Assembly: GCA_965215315.1 (NCBI GenBank)
Contig: CBDCDB010000008.1
Span: 1,860,001-1,924,000 of the forward strand
DNA length: 64,000 nt
Source: Truepera sp965215315
Lineage (GTDB): Bacteria > Deinococcota > Deinococci > Deinococcales > Trueperaceae
Reading direction: 5' to 3'
The notes beneath the pieces were generated by a model. The model did no database searches and was not told where the DNA came from. It saw only the letters and a list, made by a program, of their open reading frames with translations. This document shows, in pieces, positions 1 to 8,077 of the stretch (its first letter is position 1; each line of letters opens with the position of its first letter). A program made the position numbers and the translations under genes.

Positions 1-1
1 T

Positions 2-229
2 GGCGATGCTCACGCTGTCGTCGTAAGCGGGCCGGAAGGAAAATTGGAGCCTTTAGCTGCGCTCTATCACACGAGTCTCTTACCTCTCGCCCAAAGGCGG
101 CTCGAGACCGGTCAGTTTAAGATTCAGACATTCGTAAAGGAGGCGGCCGCCCGTATTCTGGATTATGGGGGGCTCGAGCTTGACCCTAAAACGTTTTTCA
201 ACGCGAATCATCTGACTGACCTTTCGTGA
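2..229 (+). CDS. mobA: Molybdenum cofactor guanylyltransferase MobA, C-terminal part
   Basis: This is the last 75 codons of a gene that begins before the window. Reading from base 2, the peptide has the pattern PLAALYHTSLLPL followed by an amphipathic helix and ends in a FFNANHLTDL motif, the usual tail of MobA (the Asn-rich element just before the C-terminus). MobA attaches GMP to molybdopterin to make the guanine dinucleotide cofactor in the cytoplasm. The nucleotide-binding N-terminal half is outside the window, so catalytic residues cannot be checked. Family call is by motif recognition. Confidence 0.75.
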   Translation, partial: GDAHAVVVSGPEGKLEPLAALYHTSLLPLAQRRLETGQFKIQTFVKEAAARILDYGGLELDPKTFFNANHLTDLS

Positions 230-256
230 CGTAAACGCTGTTTTCTGTGCTAATTT

Positions 257-346
257 ATGGACATGGTACGCAGGCGCAACCTTCCAAAATGGATGTACGG
301 CATTTTGGTTTTCAACGTTCTTGCGGCCCTCTTTAATTTAGGTTAA
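257..346 (+). CDS. Possible 29-residue membrane peptide
   Basis: An ATG at 257 opens a 29-codon frame with a basic start (MDMVRRRNLPKW) followed by one hydrophobic stretch ending at LFNLG. A positively charged head and a single membrane-length segment fit a small membrane protein, but there is no convincing ribosome binding site and no recognised family. It precedes a second small hydrophobic ORF at 385, so the two could form a pair or be remnants of one gene in different frames. Weak call. Confidence 0.25.
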   Translation: MDMVRRRNLPKWMYGILVFNVLAALFNLG

Positions 347-384
347 CGGCTTACGATTTTTGGCATGGGCAGCTCTGGTCAGGA

Positions 385-543
385 ATGAGCAACTTATCAG
401 GCATCATTATTCTTGGTTACCTAGCTGTGTTGATACTCTACAACGTAGAACAGAGATATCAACGCCTTATCGTCGTGGTAGCGTATGTTTTCGGCATCTT
501 AGGTGTGGCGAGTTTAGTTGCCACTTGGATGCGAGTAGGATAG
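385..543 (+). CDS. Small two-helix membrane protein, 52 residues
   Basis: The frame starts at ATG 385, with AGGA directly upstream, and encodes two hydrophobic helices (about residues 5-19 and 29-49) separated by a charged loop NVEQRYQR. Composition and length fit a small integral membrane protein. The frame is closed by a stop at 334-336, so no longer version exists. A longer overlapping frame at 360-584 gives an Arg/Ser/His-rich peptide that does not look like a protein, so I prefer this one. Function unknown. Confidence 0.45.
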   Translation: MSNLSGIIILGYLAVLILYNVEQRYQRLIVVVAYVFGILGVASLVATWMRVG

Positions 544-585
544 CTTCTCGCCTACGTTTCTACAAACTCTGGAGATTCTTATAAC

Positions 586-1533
586 TCAGGCTACGTCGCT
601 CCGGGTAAAGCTCCAAAATAAAATGACGCCAAAAACGAGCGCGTAAACCGCCATTACGAGTGTTGCGCGGCCTAAATCGACCACAAACAAGTTGCTGAGC
701 GGCCCCATATCGGCGGCGTCTAACTGTGCGCCGAAGACCGTAGCAAGTGCTGAGATGGGTTCCCTCGAGGGCGCGTAAAGGTTGGTCGAGAAAAAGTAGC
801 GGGGCAGGTTTTGCAGGGTGTTGGTGAGTTGGAGACCCTCCAAGAGCGCGTTAAAACGGTTGAGCCTGTCAAAGCCGACTGCGGTGCGGTAAAAGGTGTA
901 ACCGCCTTCCAAAACCGCAGGTAGAAAAAAGATACTGACAATGCCGAGCGGCAAGCTTCGTAACAACCAGACCATCAAAAAGGCAAAGAGCGTCGCGGTG
1001 AACGCGAAAGCCCACTGCAGCGCGTAAAGTCCAAACAGCCCCAACCAACCCGAGCCAAACGTCGTCGGCAAAAAGAGCGTTCCGACGAAGCCGAACACGA
1101 GGCTCCAAACGAAACTCCCGACAAGCAGAACACCTAAAAAGAGCATGACCGCCGTGAGTTTGCCGGAAAGTACGGCGACCCGGTTCGGTTGCGCCGTCAG
1201 GACGGTTTTCCACATATTCTGTGAGCGCTCTTCGCCGACCAGGAGCGCGGCGGTCAGCGCGACGATGATAATGAGTAAACTCGGCGAGAGGTTGCCCATA
1301 ATCAGCAGGCTGTTCCGGGCGATGGCAATCGGCGAGGCGATGTTTTGCACAACTTCGTTGACGGTAAGACCTTCGTCGATAAAGGTTCCGGCGACTCTGG
1401 TTTCTAAAATCCAGCCGATGAGGAGCAGCAGCGCAGGCAGCAGCAGCCACAAAAACCCTGCCATGACGTAGCTGCGGCGTTTGTGCCGAAGCTTAAAGAT
1501 TTCAGCGCGGACGGTGTTGAGGTAGCCGTTCAT
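586..1533 (-). CDS. ABC-2 type transporter permease
   Basis: 315-residue membrane component of an ABC exporter. A start at 1533 (MNGYLNTVRAEIFKLRHKRR) is chosen because AGGAGA lies seven bases upstream and because N-terminal TVRAEIFKL is typical of NatB/ABC-2 permeases; the longer frame upstream overlaps the ATPase gene. About six membrane segments are visible, with the conserved GEERSQNMWKTVLT loop after helix 2. It follows the ATPase gene by 22 bases on the same strand, so the two form one operon. The substrate cannot be told from sequence; bacitracin- or Na+-exporting BcrAB/NatAB systems look similar. Confidence 0.85.
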   Translation of the reverse strand: MNGYLNTVRAEIFKLRHKRRSYVMAGFLWLLLPALLLLIGWILETRVAGTFIDEGLTVNEVVQNIASPIAIARNSLLIMGNLSPSLLIIIVALTAALLVGEERSQNMWKTVLTAQPNRVAVLSGKLTAVMLFLGVLLVGSFVWSLVFGFVGTLFLPTTFGSGWLGLFGLYALQWAFAFTATLFAFLMVWLLRSLPLGIVSIFFLPAVLEGGYTFYRTAVGFDRLNRFNALLEGLQLTNTLQNLPRYFFSTNLYAPSREPISALATVFGAQLDAADMGPLSNLFVVDLGRATLVMAVYALVFGVILFWSFTRSDVA

Positions 1534-1555
1534 AGAGTCTCCTGAATGGTGCGGG

Positions 1556-2485
1556 TCATGACGGGCGGCTTTCAGGGCGGACGAGGCGCAAGTAGGCGCT
1601 CTCAAGACTCTCTTCTTGCCGCCGCGCTTCGGTAACGTGAACCCCGTCTCCGGCCAGCCTCGAGAGCAGCATGTCAGCCTCCGTTTGCGGCACCCGCACA
1701 GTAAGTTCATTTGCGAGGCCGGTCGTCCCTTCAGTGTGTTCCCCAACCTCGTAACCGTACCCTGTCAGGGCATTTTGCAACTTCACGATGTCCACTGCCA
1801 AAAGCTCATAGGTGATTTCGGTTTCGCTCAGCTGCCGCGTCAGTTGATGGAGCGGGCCGTCAAAGAGCAGTTTGCCCTTTTCGATCACCAAAACCCGTTC
1901 GACCAGCTTTTCGATTTCGGCGAGGATGTGGCTCGAGACCAGCACCGTCACCCCCTGCTGCGCGACAAGTCGCAGATTCTCCCGAATTTCAGCGATGCCA
2001 ACCGGGTCGAGGCCGTTCGTCGGTTCGTCTAGCAGCAAGACTTTGGGGTTCCAGAGGAGCGCCCGCGCTAATCCGAGCCGTTGCCGCATCCCCTGCGAAT
2101 ACGCCGAGAGTTTTTTGTTCGCCGCGTCTTCCATCCGAACAAAGCTCAAGACTTCGTGGATACGTGACGCCGCGACGCCGCCGTGCAAAAGTGCTGTGTA
2201 GCGCAAGTTGTCGAAACCCGACATGTACGGATAAAATGACGGTTCTTCAATCATCGTTCCGACGTTCGTTAAACTCGAGCCTGGTACCTTGGTATCTAGA
2301 ATCTGCGCTGCGCCCGACGAAGGCCGAATCAGTCCGGCGAGCATCCGCATCGTCGTCGTTTTACCGGCCCCGTTTGGCCCCAAAAAGCCGACAACTTCGC
2401 CGGTTCCCACCGTAAAAGATACGTTATCGACGGCGACGTCCCGGCGGTAGCGTTTGCTCAGGTTGGTTGCGGAAATCGCGTTCAC
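1556..2485 (-). CDS. ABC transporter ATP-binding protein (BcrA/NatA type)
   Basis: 309-residue ATPase partner of the permease at 586-1533. Walker A GPNGAGKT is at about residue 35, the signature region reads YSQGMRQRLGLA, Walker B is LLLDEPTNGLDP and the H-loop His is in SSHILAEIE. About 80 residues follow the ATPase core, as in drug or peptide exporters of this subfamily. It starts at GTG 2485, where a TAGACT hexamer lies exactly six bases before the start, so the mRNA is probably leaderless. Substrate unknown; most likely an efflux system. Confidence 0.9.
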   Translation of the reverse strand: MNAISATNLSKRYRRDVAVDNVSFTVGTGEVVGFLGPNGAGKTTTMRMLAGLIRPSSGAAQILDTKVPGSSLTNVGTMIEEPSFYPYMSGFDNLRYTALLHGGVAASRIHEVLSFVRMEDAANKKLSAYSQGMRQRLGLARALLWNPKVLLLDEPTNGLDPVGIAEIRENLRLVAQQGVTVLVSSHILAEIEKLVERVLVIEKGKLLFDGPLHQLTRQLSETEITYELLAVDIVKLQNALTGYGYEVGEHTEGTTGLANELTVRVPQTEADMLLSRLAGDGVHVTEARRQEESLESAYLRLVRPESRPS

Positions 2486-2491
2486 GAGCTT

Positions 2492-2497
2492 AGTCTA
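2492..2497 (-). promoter_or_regulatory. -10 hexamer TAGACT for a leaderless ATPase mRNA
   Basis: On the minus strand TAGACT is followed by six bases and then GTG 2485. The spacing places transcription start at the start codon. Several other genes in this window share the layout. Confidence 0.55.
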
Positions 2498-2537
2498 GCA
2501 CCGCTCGAGCGCCGAAGTTTGGCGAGCGGGGCCGGAT

Positions 2538-2711
2538 TCAGGTCTCGGGCCGTTCCGGGTCTGCCTTAGGGTAATCTCCTGAGTTCTGTGCTGGACGCAT
2601 CTTTGTAAGGCGGACAGATGACCCTTCAGCTACCAGAAACGCCGCAGCGTACAACGCACCTATTACAGCTTTGGTAACGCCAGTAGTTATGACATCGCCT
2701 CTGTCTGCCAA
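2538..2711 (-). CDS. Possible small membrane protein between cysK and the ABC genes
   Basis: The minus strand is open from 2777 to a TGA at 2538-2540. The translation contains one plausible membrane helix (AVIGALYAAAFLVAEG) followed by a hydrophilic tail ending PERPET. The only usable start in frame is TTG 2711, giving 57 residues; there is no clear ribosome binding site. It sits within a 300-base gap downstream of cysK on the same strand, so it could be cotranscribed or be a fragment that lost its start. No family recognised. Confidence 0.3.
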   Translation of the reverse strand: MADRGDVITTGVTKAVIGALYAAAFLVAEGSSVRLTKMRPAQNSGDYPKADPERPET

Positions 2712-2785
2712 AGCATTTATGACCGTGATATCGTATATGTTGACATTTCTGCCTGAGACAAGACGAGTCTCTTGGAGCTACGCGA

Positions 2786-3766
2786 TTACGCCGGTTCTGC
2801 AAAAAGCTCCGTACTCATGTACCGGGCCCCCGTATCTGCCGCGATACACACCACAACCTTACCTGGGCCAAGTTCCTTAGCTTTCTCGAGCGCCGCCCAA
2901 ACTGTCGCACCGCTGCTCATCCCGACGAATATCCCCTCTTCGTGCGCCAATCGCCGCACGAGCGGAAACGCGTCCTCTTCCCACGCCATGATTGCGCCGT
3001 CCAGCATAGCCACGTCGAGGTTCCCCGGAATAAACCCCGGCCCCATCCCCTGAAACTTGTGCTGCCCACGTTCATGCCCGTTGATGACCGCGCTCCGGGC
3101 CGGTTCGACCGCGTAAACCCTGATCTTCGGATTTTGCTCCTTAAAGTAGCGCCCGACGCCGCTGACGCTGCCGCCTGTCCCCGATGCCCAAACGAAGGCG
3201 TCAATGCGGCCCTGCAACTGTCCCCAAAACTCCGGCCCGGTGACGCGCTGATGATAGTTTGGATTCGCCGGATTTTCAAACTGGTTGGGCATCCACGCGC
3301 CCGTTGCTTCAGCAATCTCCTGCGCTTTGGGAATCGCGCCCTGCATCCGGAGTTCACCGGGGGTAAAGACGAGTTCTGCGCCGTAGGCCAATAGCGTGCG
3401 TTTACGCTCCTCGCTCATGGTGTCGGGCAAGACGATAGTGCAGCGGTAGCCGCGCATGGCAGCGATAAAGGCCAAGCCGATACCGGTATTCCCGCTGGTG
3501 GGTTCGACGATGCTCTGCCCGCTACCGGGGGTCAGGATGCCGCGCTCTTCGGCGTCTAAAATCATGCCTAAAGCGGTGCGGTCTTTGATGGAACCTGCCG
3601 GGTTTTGACCCTCGAGCTTCACCCAAACCTCCGCCATGTCAGGCGTCACGACCTTGTGCAATTTGACAACCGGCGTATTACCGACAAACGAGTCCAACAT
3701 CTTGGGCCTTACAGAATCGTCGGGTTTTACGGCACTTTTGGGTTTTACGGGATTGATAGCACTCAT
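2786..3766 (-). CDS. cysK: Cysteine synthase (O-acetylserine sulfhydrylase)
   Basis: 326-residue PLP enzyme that makes cysteine from O-acetylserine and sulfide. The PLP lysine lies in NPAGSIKDRTA (Lys61), the substrate loop is EPTSGNTGIG, and the phosphate-binding loop is ASGTGGSVSGVG. The first 22 residues, rich in Pro and Lys, extend beyond the usual start and are not conserved in the family. The start at ATG 3766 is supported by a TAAACT hexamer six bases upstream (leaderless type). A cystathionine beta-synthase-like activity cannot be excluded, but no CBS or heme domain is present. Confidence 0.93.
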   Translation of the reverse strand: MSAINPVKPKSAVKPDDSVRPKMLDSFVGNTPVVKLHKVVTPDMAEVWVKLEGQNPAGSIKDRTALGMILDAEERGILTPGSGQSIVEPTSGNTGIGLAFIAAMRGYRCTIVLPDTMSEERKRTLLAYGAELVFTPGELRMQGAIPKAQEIAEATGAWMPNQFENPANPNYHQRVTGPEFWGQLQGRIDAFVWASGTGGSVSGVGRYFKEQNPKIRVYAVEPARSAVINGHERGQHKFQGMGPGFIPGNLDVAMLDGAIMAWEEDAFPLVRRLAHEEGIFVGMSSGATVWAALEKAKELGPGKVVVCIAADTGARYMSTELFAEPA

Positions 3767-3772
3767 AGGGTC

Positions 3773-3778
3773 AGTTTA
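3773..3778 (-). promoter_or_regulatory. -10 hexamer TAAACT for leaderless cysK mRNA
   Basis: TAAACT on the minus strand ends exactly six bases before ATG 3766, leaving no room for a Shine-Dalgarno leader. Confidence 0.6.
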
Positions 3779-3878
3779 GAACCCGCGTCAGCTTGGGCCT
3801 GTTAGCAGAACAGCACAACCGCCGTAAAACTCCGCAAACCTCTAAAAGCCGCACCGTAAAAGCAAGCTGGAACAGGGT

Positions 3879-3884
3879 TAAGAT
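3879..3884 (+). promoter_or_regulatory. -10 hexamer TAAGAT for leaderless rpe mRNA
   Basis: TAAGAT is followed by six bases and ATG 3891. cysK and rpe diverge from a 124-base gap with one such element on each side. Confidence 0.55.
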
Positions 3885-3890
3885 AGACTC

Positions 3891-4583
3891 ATGACGTACA
3901 CCCGGCAGGACTTTATGCCTGCACCCGGAACGCTACCCAAAATTGCCCCGTCCATCCTGACCGCCGACTTTGGTCACTTGGCAGCGCAAATTGAGGAAGC
4001 TGAAGCCGCAGGTGTCGAACTGTTTCATCTGGACGTGATGGACGGCAATTTTGTTCCGAACATCAGCTTTGGGCCGAGCATCATCGCGGCGGTGCGGCAG
4101 GCCACGAAACTGCCGCTGCACGTTCACCTAATGGTCGAGGAACCTGAGCGTTTTGTGGAGATGTTTGCCGACGCTGGGTCAGACGTCATCATCGTTCACG
4201 TTGAGGCGACTCGGCACCCCCACCGCGCCGTACAGACGGTCAAAGAAACAGGCAAACAGGTCGGTTTGGCCCTCAATCCGGGCACGCCGCTGGTTGCATT
4301 AGAGCCGCTTCTAGCTGAGCTAGATATGGTGCTCGTACTGAGCGTCAATCCCGGTTTTGGCGGTCAAGCGTACCTTCCCGGTACAACCGACCGGCTTAAA
4401 AAACTCAAGAAGATGCGTGACGCGGTGAACCCGGCGTGTTTGCTCGAGGTTGACGGCGGCGTCAAAGCTGATAATATCGGCATGGTCGGCGCGGCAGGTG
4501 CGGACATCGTGGTCGTCGGCAGCGCCGTCTACAACAGAAGCCCCGTAAAAGACAACCTCGCGGCCCTGCGCGGAGAATCTTAG
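3891..4583 (+). CDS. rpe: Ribulose-phosphate 3-epimerase
   Basis: 230-residue TIM-barrel enzyme that interconverts ribulose 5-phosphate and xylulose 5-phosphate in the pentose phosphate pathway. Visible landmarks are IAPSILTADFGHL near the N-terminus, the metal and catalytic segment HLDVMDGNFVPN, HLMVEEPERF, MVLVLSVNPGFGGQ and EVDGGV near the C-terminus; all expected catalytic His and Asp positions are present. fba follows 19 bases downstream, so the two sugar-phosphate genes are probably cotranscribed from the leaderless promoter at 3879. Confidence 0.96.
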   Translation: MTYTRQDFMPAPGTLPKIAPSILTADFGHLAAQIEEAEAAGVELFHLDVMDGNFVPNISFGPSIIAAVRQATKLPLHVHLMVEEPERFVEMFADAGSDVIIVHVEATRHPHRAVQTVKETGKQVGLALNPGTPLVALEPLLAELDMVLVLSVNPGFGGQAYLPGTTDRLKKLKKMRDAVNPACLLEVDGGVKADNIGMVGAAGADIVVVGSAVYNRSPVKDNLAALRGES

Positions 4584-4602
4584 TCAAGCCACAAGGAGAA
4601 AG

Positions 4603-5526
4603 ATGCCTTTAGTTATCGGTAAAGAGATTTTAGCTGCAGCAAAAGAGGGCGGCTACACGGTTCCGAGTTTTAACACGAACAACCTCGAGACCACCCAAGC
4701 TATTTTGGACACCGCCGAAAAGATGCGCGCACCCGTATTTGTCCAACTTTCCAACTCGGCGCTCGGCTACGGCGGCCCGGAAACCCTGCCCAATTTGGTA
4801 CGCGATATGGCGAGCCGCGTGTCGGTTCCTGTCGCGTTACATTTAGACCACGGCTCGAGCTACGAAAAAGTTTTACAAGCTTTGCGGGCAGGCTTTACCA
4901 GCGTAATGATTGACGCCTCGCACCATCCGTTAGAAGAAAACATCGCTGAGAGCAAGAAATGTATTGAGGCCGCGCACGCCGTCGGAGTTTCTACCGAGGC
5001 CGAACTCGGGCGTTTGGGCGGCATCGAAGATGACATCAACGTCTCTGCCAAAGATGCGTTTTTAACCGACCCGGACGAAGCCGAGCAGTTCGTCTCCGAA
5101 ACGGGTGTGGATTATCTAGCGGTTGCCATCGGCACTTCGCACGGCGCATATAAAGGTAAAGGTCGCCCGTACATCGACCACGACCGCATCGAACTGCTTT
5201 CCAAACGTCTCGGGATTCCGCTCGTGATGCACGGCTCGTCGGGTGTACCCAAGTACCTCACCGAAAAACTCCGTGAGACCGGTTCGGACATCGGCGACCC
5301 CGCCGGAATTCACGACGACGATATTCGGCGCGTCTTACCAACCGCCGTTGCCAAAGTCAACGTAGACACCGATTTGCGGCTGGCGCTCACAGCCGGGGTA
5401 CGCGAAATTCTTATCAATAATCCCAAAGAGTTCGACCCCCGTAAAATTTTGGGTAAAGCCAGGGAATACATGGCGCAGATTGTGGCGGAGAAGTTTGAGC
5501 TGATGGGGACGGCAGGCAAGGCTTAA
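4603..5526 (+). CDS. fba: Class II fructose-bisphosphate aldolase
   Basis: 307-residue zinc-dependent aldolase of glycolysis and gluconeogenesis. AAGGAG precedes ATG 4603 at good spacing. Zinc and substrate motifs are visible: LHLDHGSSYE, TEAELGRLGG, AIGTSHGAYKG and LVMHGSSGVP, then NVDTDLRLA near the C-terminus. Length and motif order match the family of ketose-bisphosphate aldolases that also includes tagatose-bisphosphate enzymes, so the exact sugar is inferred. It sits 19 bases behind rpe. Confidence 0.95.
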   Translation: MPLVIGKEILAAAKEGGYTVPSFNTNNLETTQAILDTAEKMRAPVFVQLSNSALGYGGPETLPNLVRDMASRVSVPVALHLDHGSSYEKVLQALRAGFTSVMIDASHHPLEENIAESKKCIEAAHAVGVSTEAELGRLGGIEDDINVSAKDAFLTDPDEAEQFVSETGVDYLAVAIGTSHGAYKGKGRPYIDHDRIELLSKRLGIPLVMHGSSGVPKYLTEKLRETGSDIGDPAGIHDDDIRRVLPTAVAKVNVDTDLRLALTAGVREILINNPKEFDPRKILGKAREYMAQIVAEKFELMGTAGKA

Positions 5527-5564
5527 ATAAACCCTTTTACTTATCGTTCGGGGACGGCTCGAGC

Positions 5565-5570
5565 TACCCT
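5565..5570 (+). promoter_or_regulatory. -10 hexamer TACCCT, leaderless
   Basis: TACCCT is followed by five bases and ATG 5576. It overlaps the edge of a CTCGAG motif copy. Confidence 0.4.
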
Positions 5571-5575
5571 AACAT

Positions 5576-5887
5576 ATGGATGACCATCCGCTGTGGCAGT
5601 ATTTCCGGGACGTAAGTACGAGCGTGGGCGCGGCCAATCAAGACGGCAGCGCCCAACCCTACCGGCGCGGGTCTTACATCGTATCGGCCTTTGCTGATGA
5701 TATTGAGCTGAGCGTGTCTGACGTGAGCGAAGAAGACGCCGTGCTGATTGCCGCTGAGCTTAAAGAGATGGGCGTGCGGGCGGTGATTCGCAATTCGCTG
5801 GTCTGTCCGCACTGCGGGCTAAAGGTACCTGAACAAGCGTACTGTGTAAGCTGCCGGAATAAACTGCCGGAGAGACTCGAGCCTTGA
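5576..5887 (+). CDS. Hypothetical protein with C-terminal zinc ribbon
   Basis: 103 residues. The C-terminus carries CPHCGLKVPEQAYCVSCRNK, a four-cysteine zinc ribbon (CxxC, ten residues, CxxC). The N-terminal two thirds form a mixed alpha/beta segment with no known domain that I can name. The start at ATG 5576 fits a -10 hexamer five bases upstream. It stands alone between fba and a broken acetyltransferase. Function unknown; a regulatory or nucleic-acid-binding role is possible but not shown. Confidence 0.75.
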   Translation: MDDHPLWQYFRDVSTSVGAANQDGSAQPYRRGSYIVSAFADDIELSVSDVSEEDAVLIAAELKEMGVRAVIRNSLVCPHCGLKVPEQAYCVSCRNKLPERLEP

Positions 5888-5913
5888 TGTTTTACCTCGA
5901 CACCTAGCGGCTT

Positions 5914-6418
5914 ATGCTCGTTGCAACACCCTTAAACGTACTGAAAAAGAGGCTTACGCACGACGACACGTTCGCCGCCGATATGCCCCTAGCAAATGGG
6001 CCAAAACTCGTGACCTTTCCAGCGACGTGGCCCAGAGACGCCCGCGTGACTTTTCCAAGGCTGATTGAATAGCTCGAGACAAACCCAGACGAGGAGCTTT
6101 GGGACGGTACACTGGTCGAGCGCACTACACTAACAGCTATTGGACAGGTCGGTTGCAAGGTTAAACCGGACGAGAACAGTTTGGTCGAAATCGGTTACAA
6201 CCTTGTTCCTGAAGCTCGGGGGCGCGGTTACGTAACAGAAATTGTCGGTGCGCTCGCCTCGTGGCTGCTCGAGCAACCCAGCGTAAAAACCGTGACGGCG
6301 GAGTGTCTCGAGGCCAACCACGCTTCAGCTCGGGTATTACAAAAAAACCGGATTCGGAAATGTAGGCGAAAAGCCCAGCGATGAGGGAACACCGCTTCTT
6401 TGGGAACGCCGTGCGTAA
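5914..6418 (+). pseudogene. GNAT acetyltransferase, broken by a stop and a frameshift
   Basis: Joining two frames gives a RimJ/RimL-like acetyltransferase. From ATG 5914 the frame runs to an in-frame TAG (context LIE-stop-LETNPDEEL), then continues through VEIGYNLVPEARGRGYVTE, where ARGRGY is the acetyl-CoA loop of the GNAT fold. At a run of seven A bases near 6345 the frame slips by one; the other frame then gives TGFGNVGEKPSDEGTPLLWE and a stop at 6418, which completes the usual end of the domain. Two independent lesions argue for a pseudogene rather than one sequencing error. Confidence 0.75.
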
Positions 6419-6459
6419 CGTTAAAGAAAGCTCGAGCCCCGAGTAGGTCACAGCACGGT

Positions 6460-7602
6460 TTACGGTGCAGTTTGGCTCACACGCCGCGCTGCCGGAGCCA
6501 GCACGACAATCAGTACACCTAGCAGAACAACCACAAAGAGCGCCAGCCGCAACGAAGAGATTTGGGCAAGCCAGCCCAACAGCGGTGGGCCGACCAAAAA
6601 CCCGCTGTAACCCATCGTCGCTACCGCTGCGACCGCCGTCCCCCGAGGAATCTCAGGATGATACCCAGCGGCGCTAAAGACCAGCGGCACGGTAACTGAA
6701 AGCCCTAAGCCGACCGCACCAAACCCAAAAATAGCACCTGCTGGCGTTCCGAGCAGCAGTCCGGTCGCCAGACCCACCGCCGCAACTGCGCCGCCAGAAC
6801 TTACGATGAGCGTCGGCCCAAAGCGTGTGACGAGCCGGTCTCCTGAAAAACGTCCGATAAGCATCGTCAGCGAAAAAGCAGCATAGCCGAAAGCCGCTAA
6901 ACCTGTGGTTGTGCCGAGCGAGTCGTGCAAATATAGGGCGCTCCAGTCCGCCATTGCACCTTCGCCCGAAGCGGCGCAGAACGCAACTACGCCGAGTCCC
7001 CAGAGGGCTCTGGGCGGCAAAGCAAACACAGGTGCCGCAGCTGTCGTTTCGGAAGGGGCGTCGGCTAAGAGCTTCTGCCGGAGCCAAAAGAGCGCCAAGA
7101 TAGCCGCGACTGTAACGATTAAGAAATGTGTGAGCGCATCCGTGCCAAGAGCCGCGACGCCGCCCCCGAGCGAAGCGCCAGCCAATCCGCCGAGGCTAAA
7201 GAACCCGTGCAGCGAATTGAGAATCGGCTTGTCCAGAGATTTTTCGACCTCGACCCCTTGCGCGTTCATAGCGACGTCCATGCCGCCGTTGCTGGCACCG
7301 AACAGCAGCAGACTAAAAAACAGCAGCAGGAGGTTGGGCGCAAGTGCGAGCAGAGGCAGCGTGAGCATGAGCGACAAGCCGAACGCAGCGGTCACGCGGG
7401 CGCTGCCAAAACGGGCGATAAGGTAGCCGGTGACGGGAAAGGCCAGCAGCGCGCCGACCGCCATACCTAAAAGCGCAATCCCGAGTTGAGCACTGTTTAG
7501 CCCTAACCGCTCACTCACCGCCGGAATCCGGGCGACCCAACTCGCTAAAATAAAACCGTTGACGAAAAATATGGCAGAGATTGCAAAACGTGGGATAGAC
7601 AT
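6460..7602 (-). CDS. MFS transporter
   Basis: 380-residue major facilitator protein with about twelve membrane segments. The start at 7602 (MSIPRFAISAIFFVNGF) is chosen because AGGAG lies ten bases upstream; the longer frame from 7668 adds a polar non-conserved lead. The GYLIARFG segment after helix 2 is the MFS A-motif, and NGGMDVAMNAQGVEVE is typical of the YfcJ/fucose-permease-like group of bacterial MFS proteins. The substrate is unknown. It stands alone, converging with the acetyltransferase pseudogene. Confidence 0.85.
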   Translation of the reverse strand: MSIPRFAISAIFFVNGFILASWVARIPAVSERLGLNSAQLGIALLGMAVGALLAFPVTGYLIARFGSARVTAAFGLSLMLTLPLLALAPNLLLLFFSLLLFGASNGGMDVAMNAQGVEVEKSLDKPILNSLHGFFSLGGLAGASLGGGVAALGTDALTHFLIVTVAAILALFWLRQKLLADAPSETTAAAPVFALPPRALWGLGVVAFCAASGEGAMADWSALYLHDSLGTTTGLAAFGYAAFSLTMLIGRFSGDRLVTRFGPTLIVSSGGAVAAVGLATGLLLGTPAGAIFGFGAVGLGLSVTVPLVFSAAGYHPEIPRGTAVAAVATMGYSGFLVGPPLLGWLAQISSLRLALFVVVLLGVLIVVLAPAARRVSQTAP

Positions 7603-7686
7603 TGACAGGAGGCTCCTAAACGAAACAGCGCAACGTCCAAGATACCTTTGGCTCTCCCCCGACTTCAAGCCGTAAAGTCAATATTG

Positions 7687-7969
7687 TCAGCGAAAAAGCA
7701 AAAATAGCAAGAAGACCAAGCCTATACCCTCGAGCATCCCCGTCACAAGCCAACCGAGCGCCAGAACCCGCCGGTAACTCCCGAACACCAGCGCCAAAAT
7801 CCCCTGACTCAAAATTGGCAATGAGATTAAAGAGCGCGACAACTAAGATGCTGCCCGGTACCCCGGTCTGCTGGACTACAAAAGCGAACCCGGCGATGAG
7901 CGTCAGCCAAGCCGCTACCGCGTGTAAAAGTGCTAGCACCACGCCTTCGTAATAACCCGCCCATTTCAC
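7687..7969 (-). pseudogene. Small membrane protein gene split by a frameshift
   Basis: The frame from GTG 7969 encodes MKWAGYYEGVVLALLHAV and a second hydrophobic helix ending LFNLIANF. The in-frame continuation is a polar, non-membrane sequence. Removing one T from a TTTT run there restores LSQGILALVFGSYRRV, LGWLVTGMLEGIG and a final hydrophobic helix ending at a stop at 7687. The repaired product is a four-helix membrane protein of about 93 residues. The upstream start is uncertain, since TTG 8008 is also possible. This could be a true lesion or an assembly error in the run. Confidence 0.6.
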
Positions 7970-8077
7970 AGCTTGTAGCTTAGATTCTGAACGTATGAGA
8001 TAGCGCAAGGCTTTTACGGTACGTTTTACAGCGCAGTTTAGGGTATCGTAACCTCACTTCAACCAAGAGGAGGGCTT

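Noticed and set aside
360..584. 74-residue plus-strand frame
   Set aside because: Arg/Ser/His-rich composition is not protein-like; the frame at 385-543 gives a far better two-helix membrane protein.
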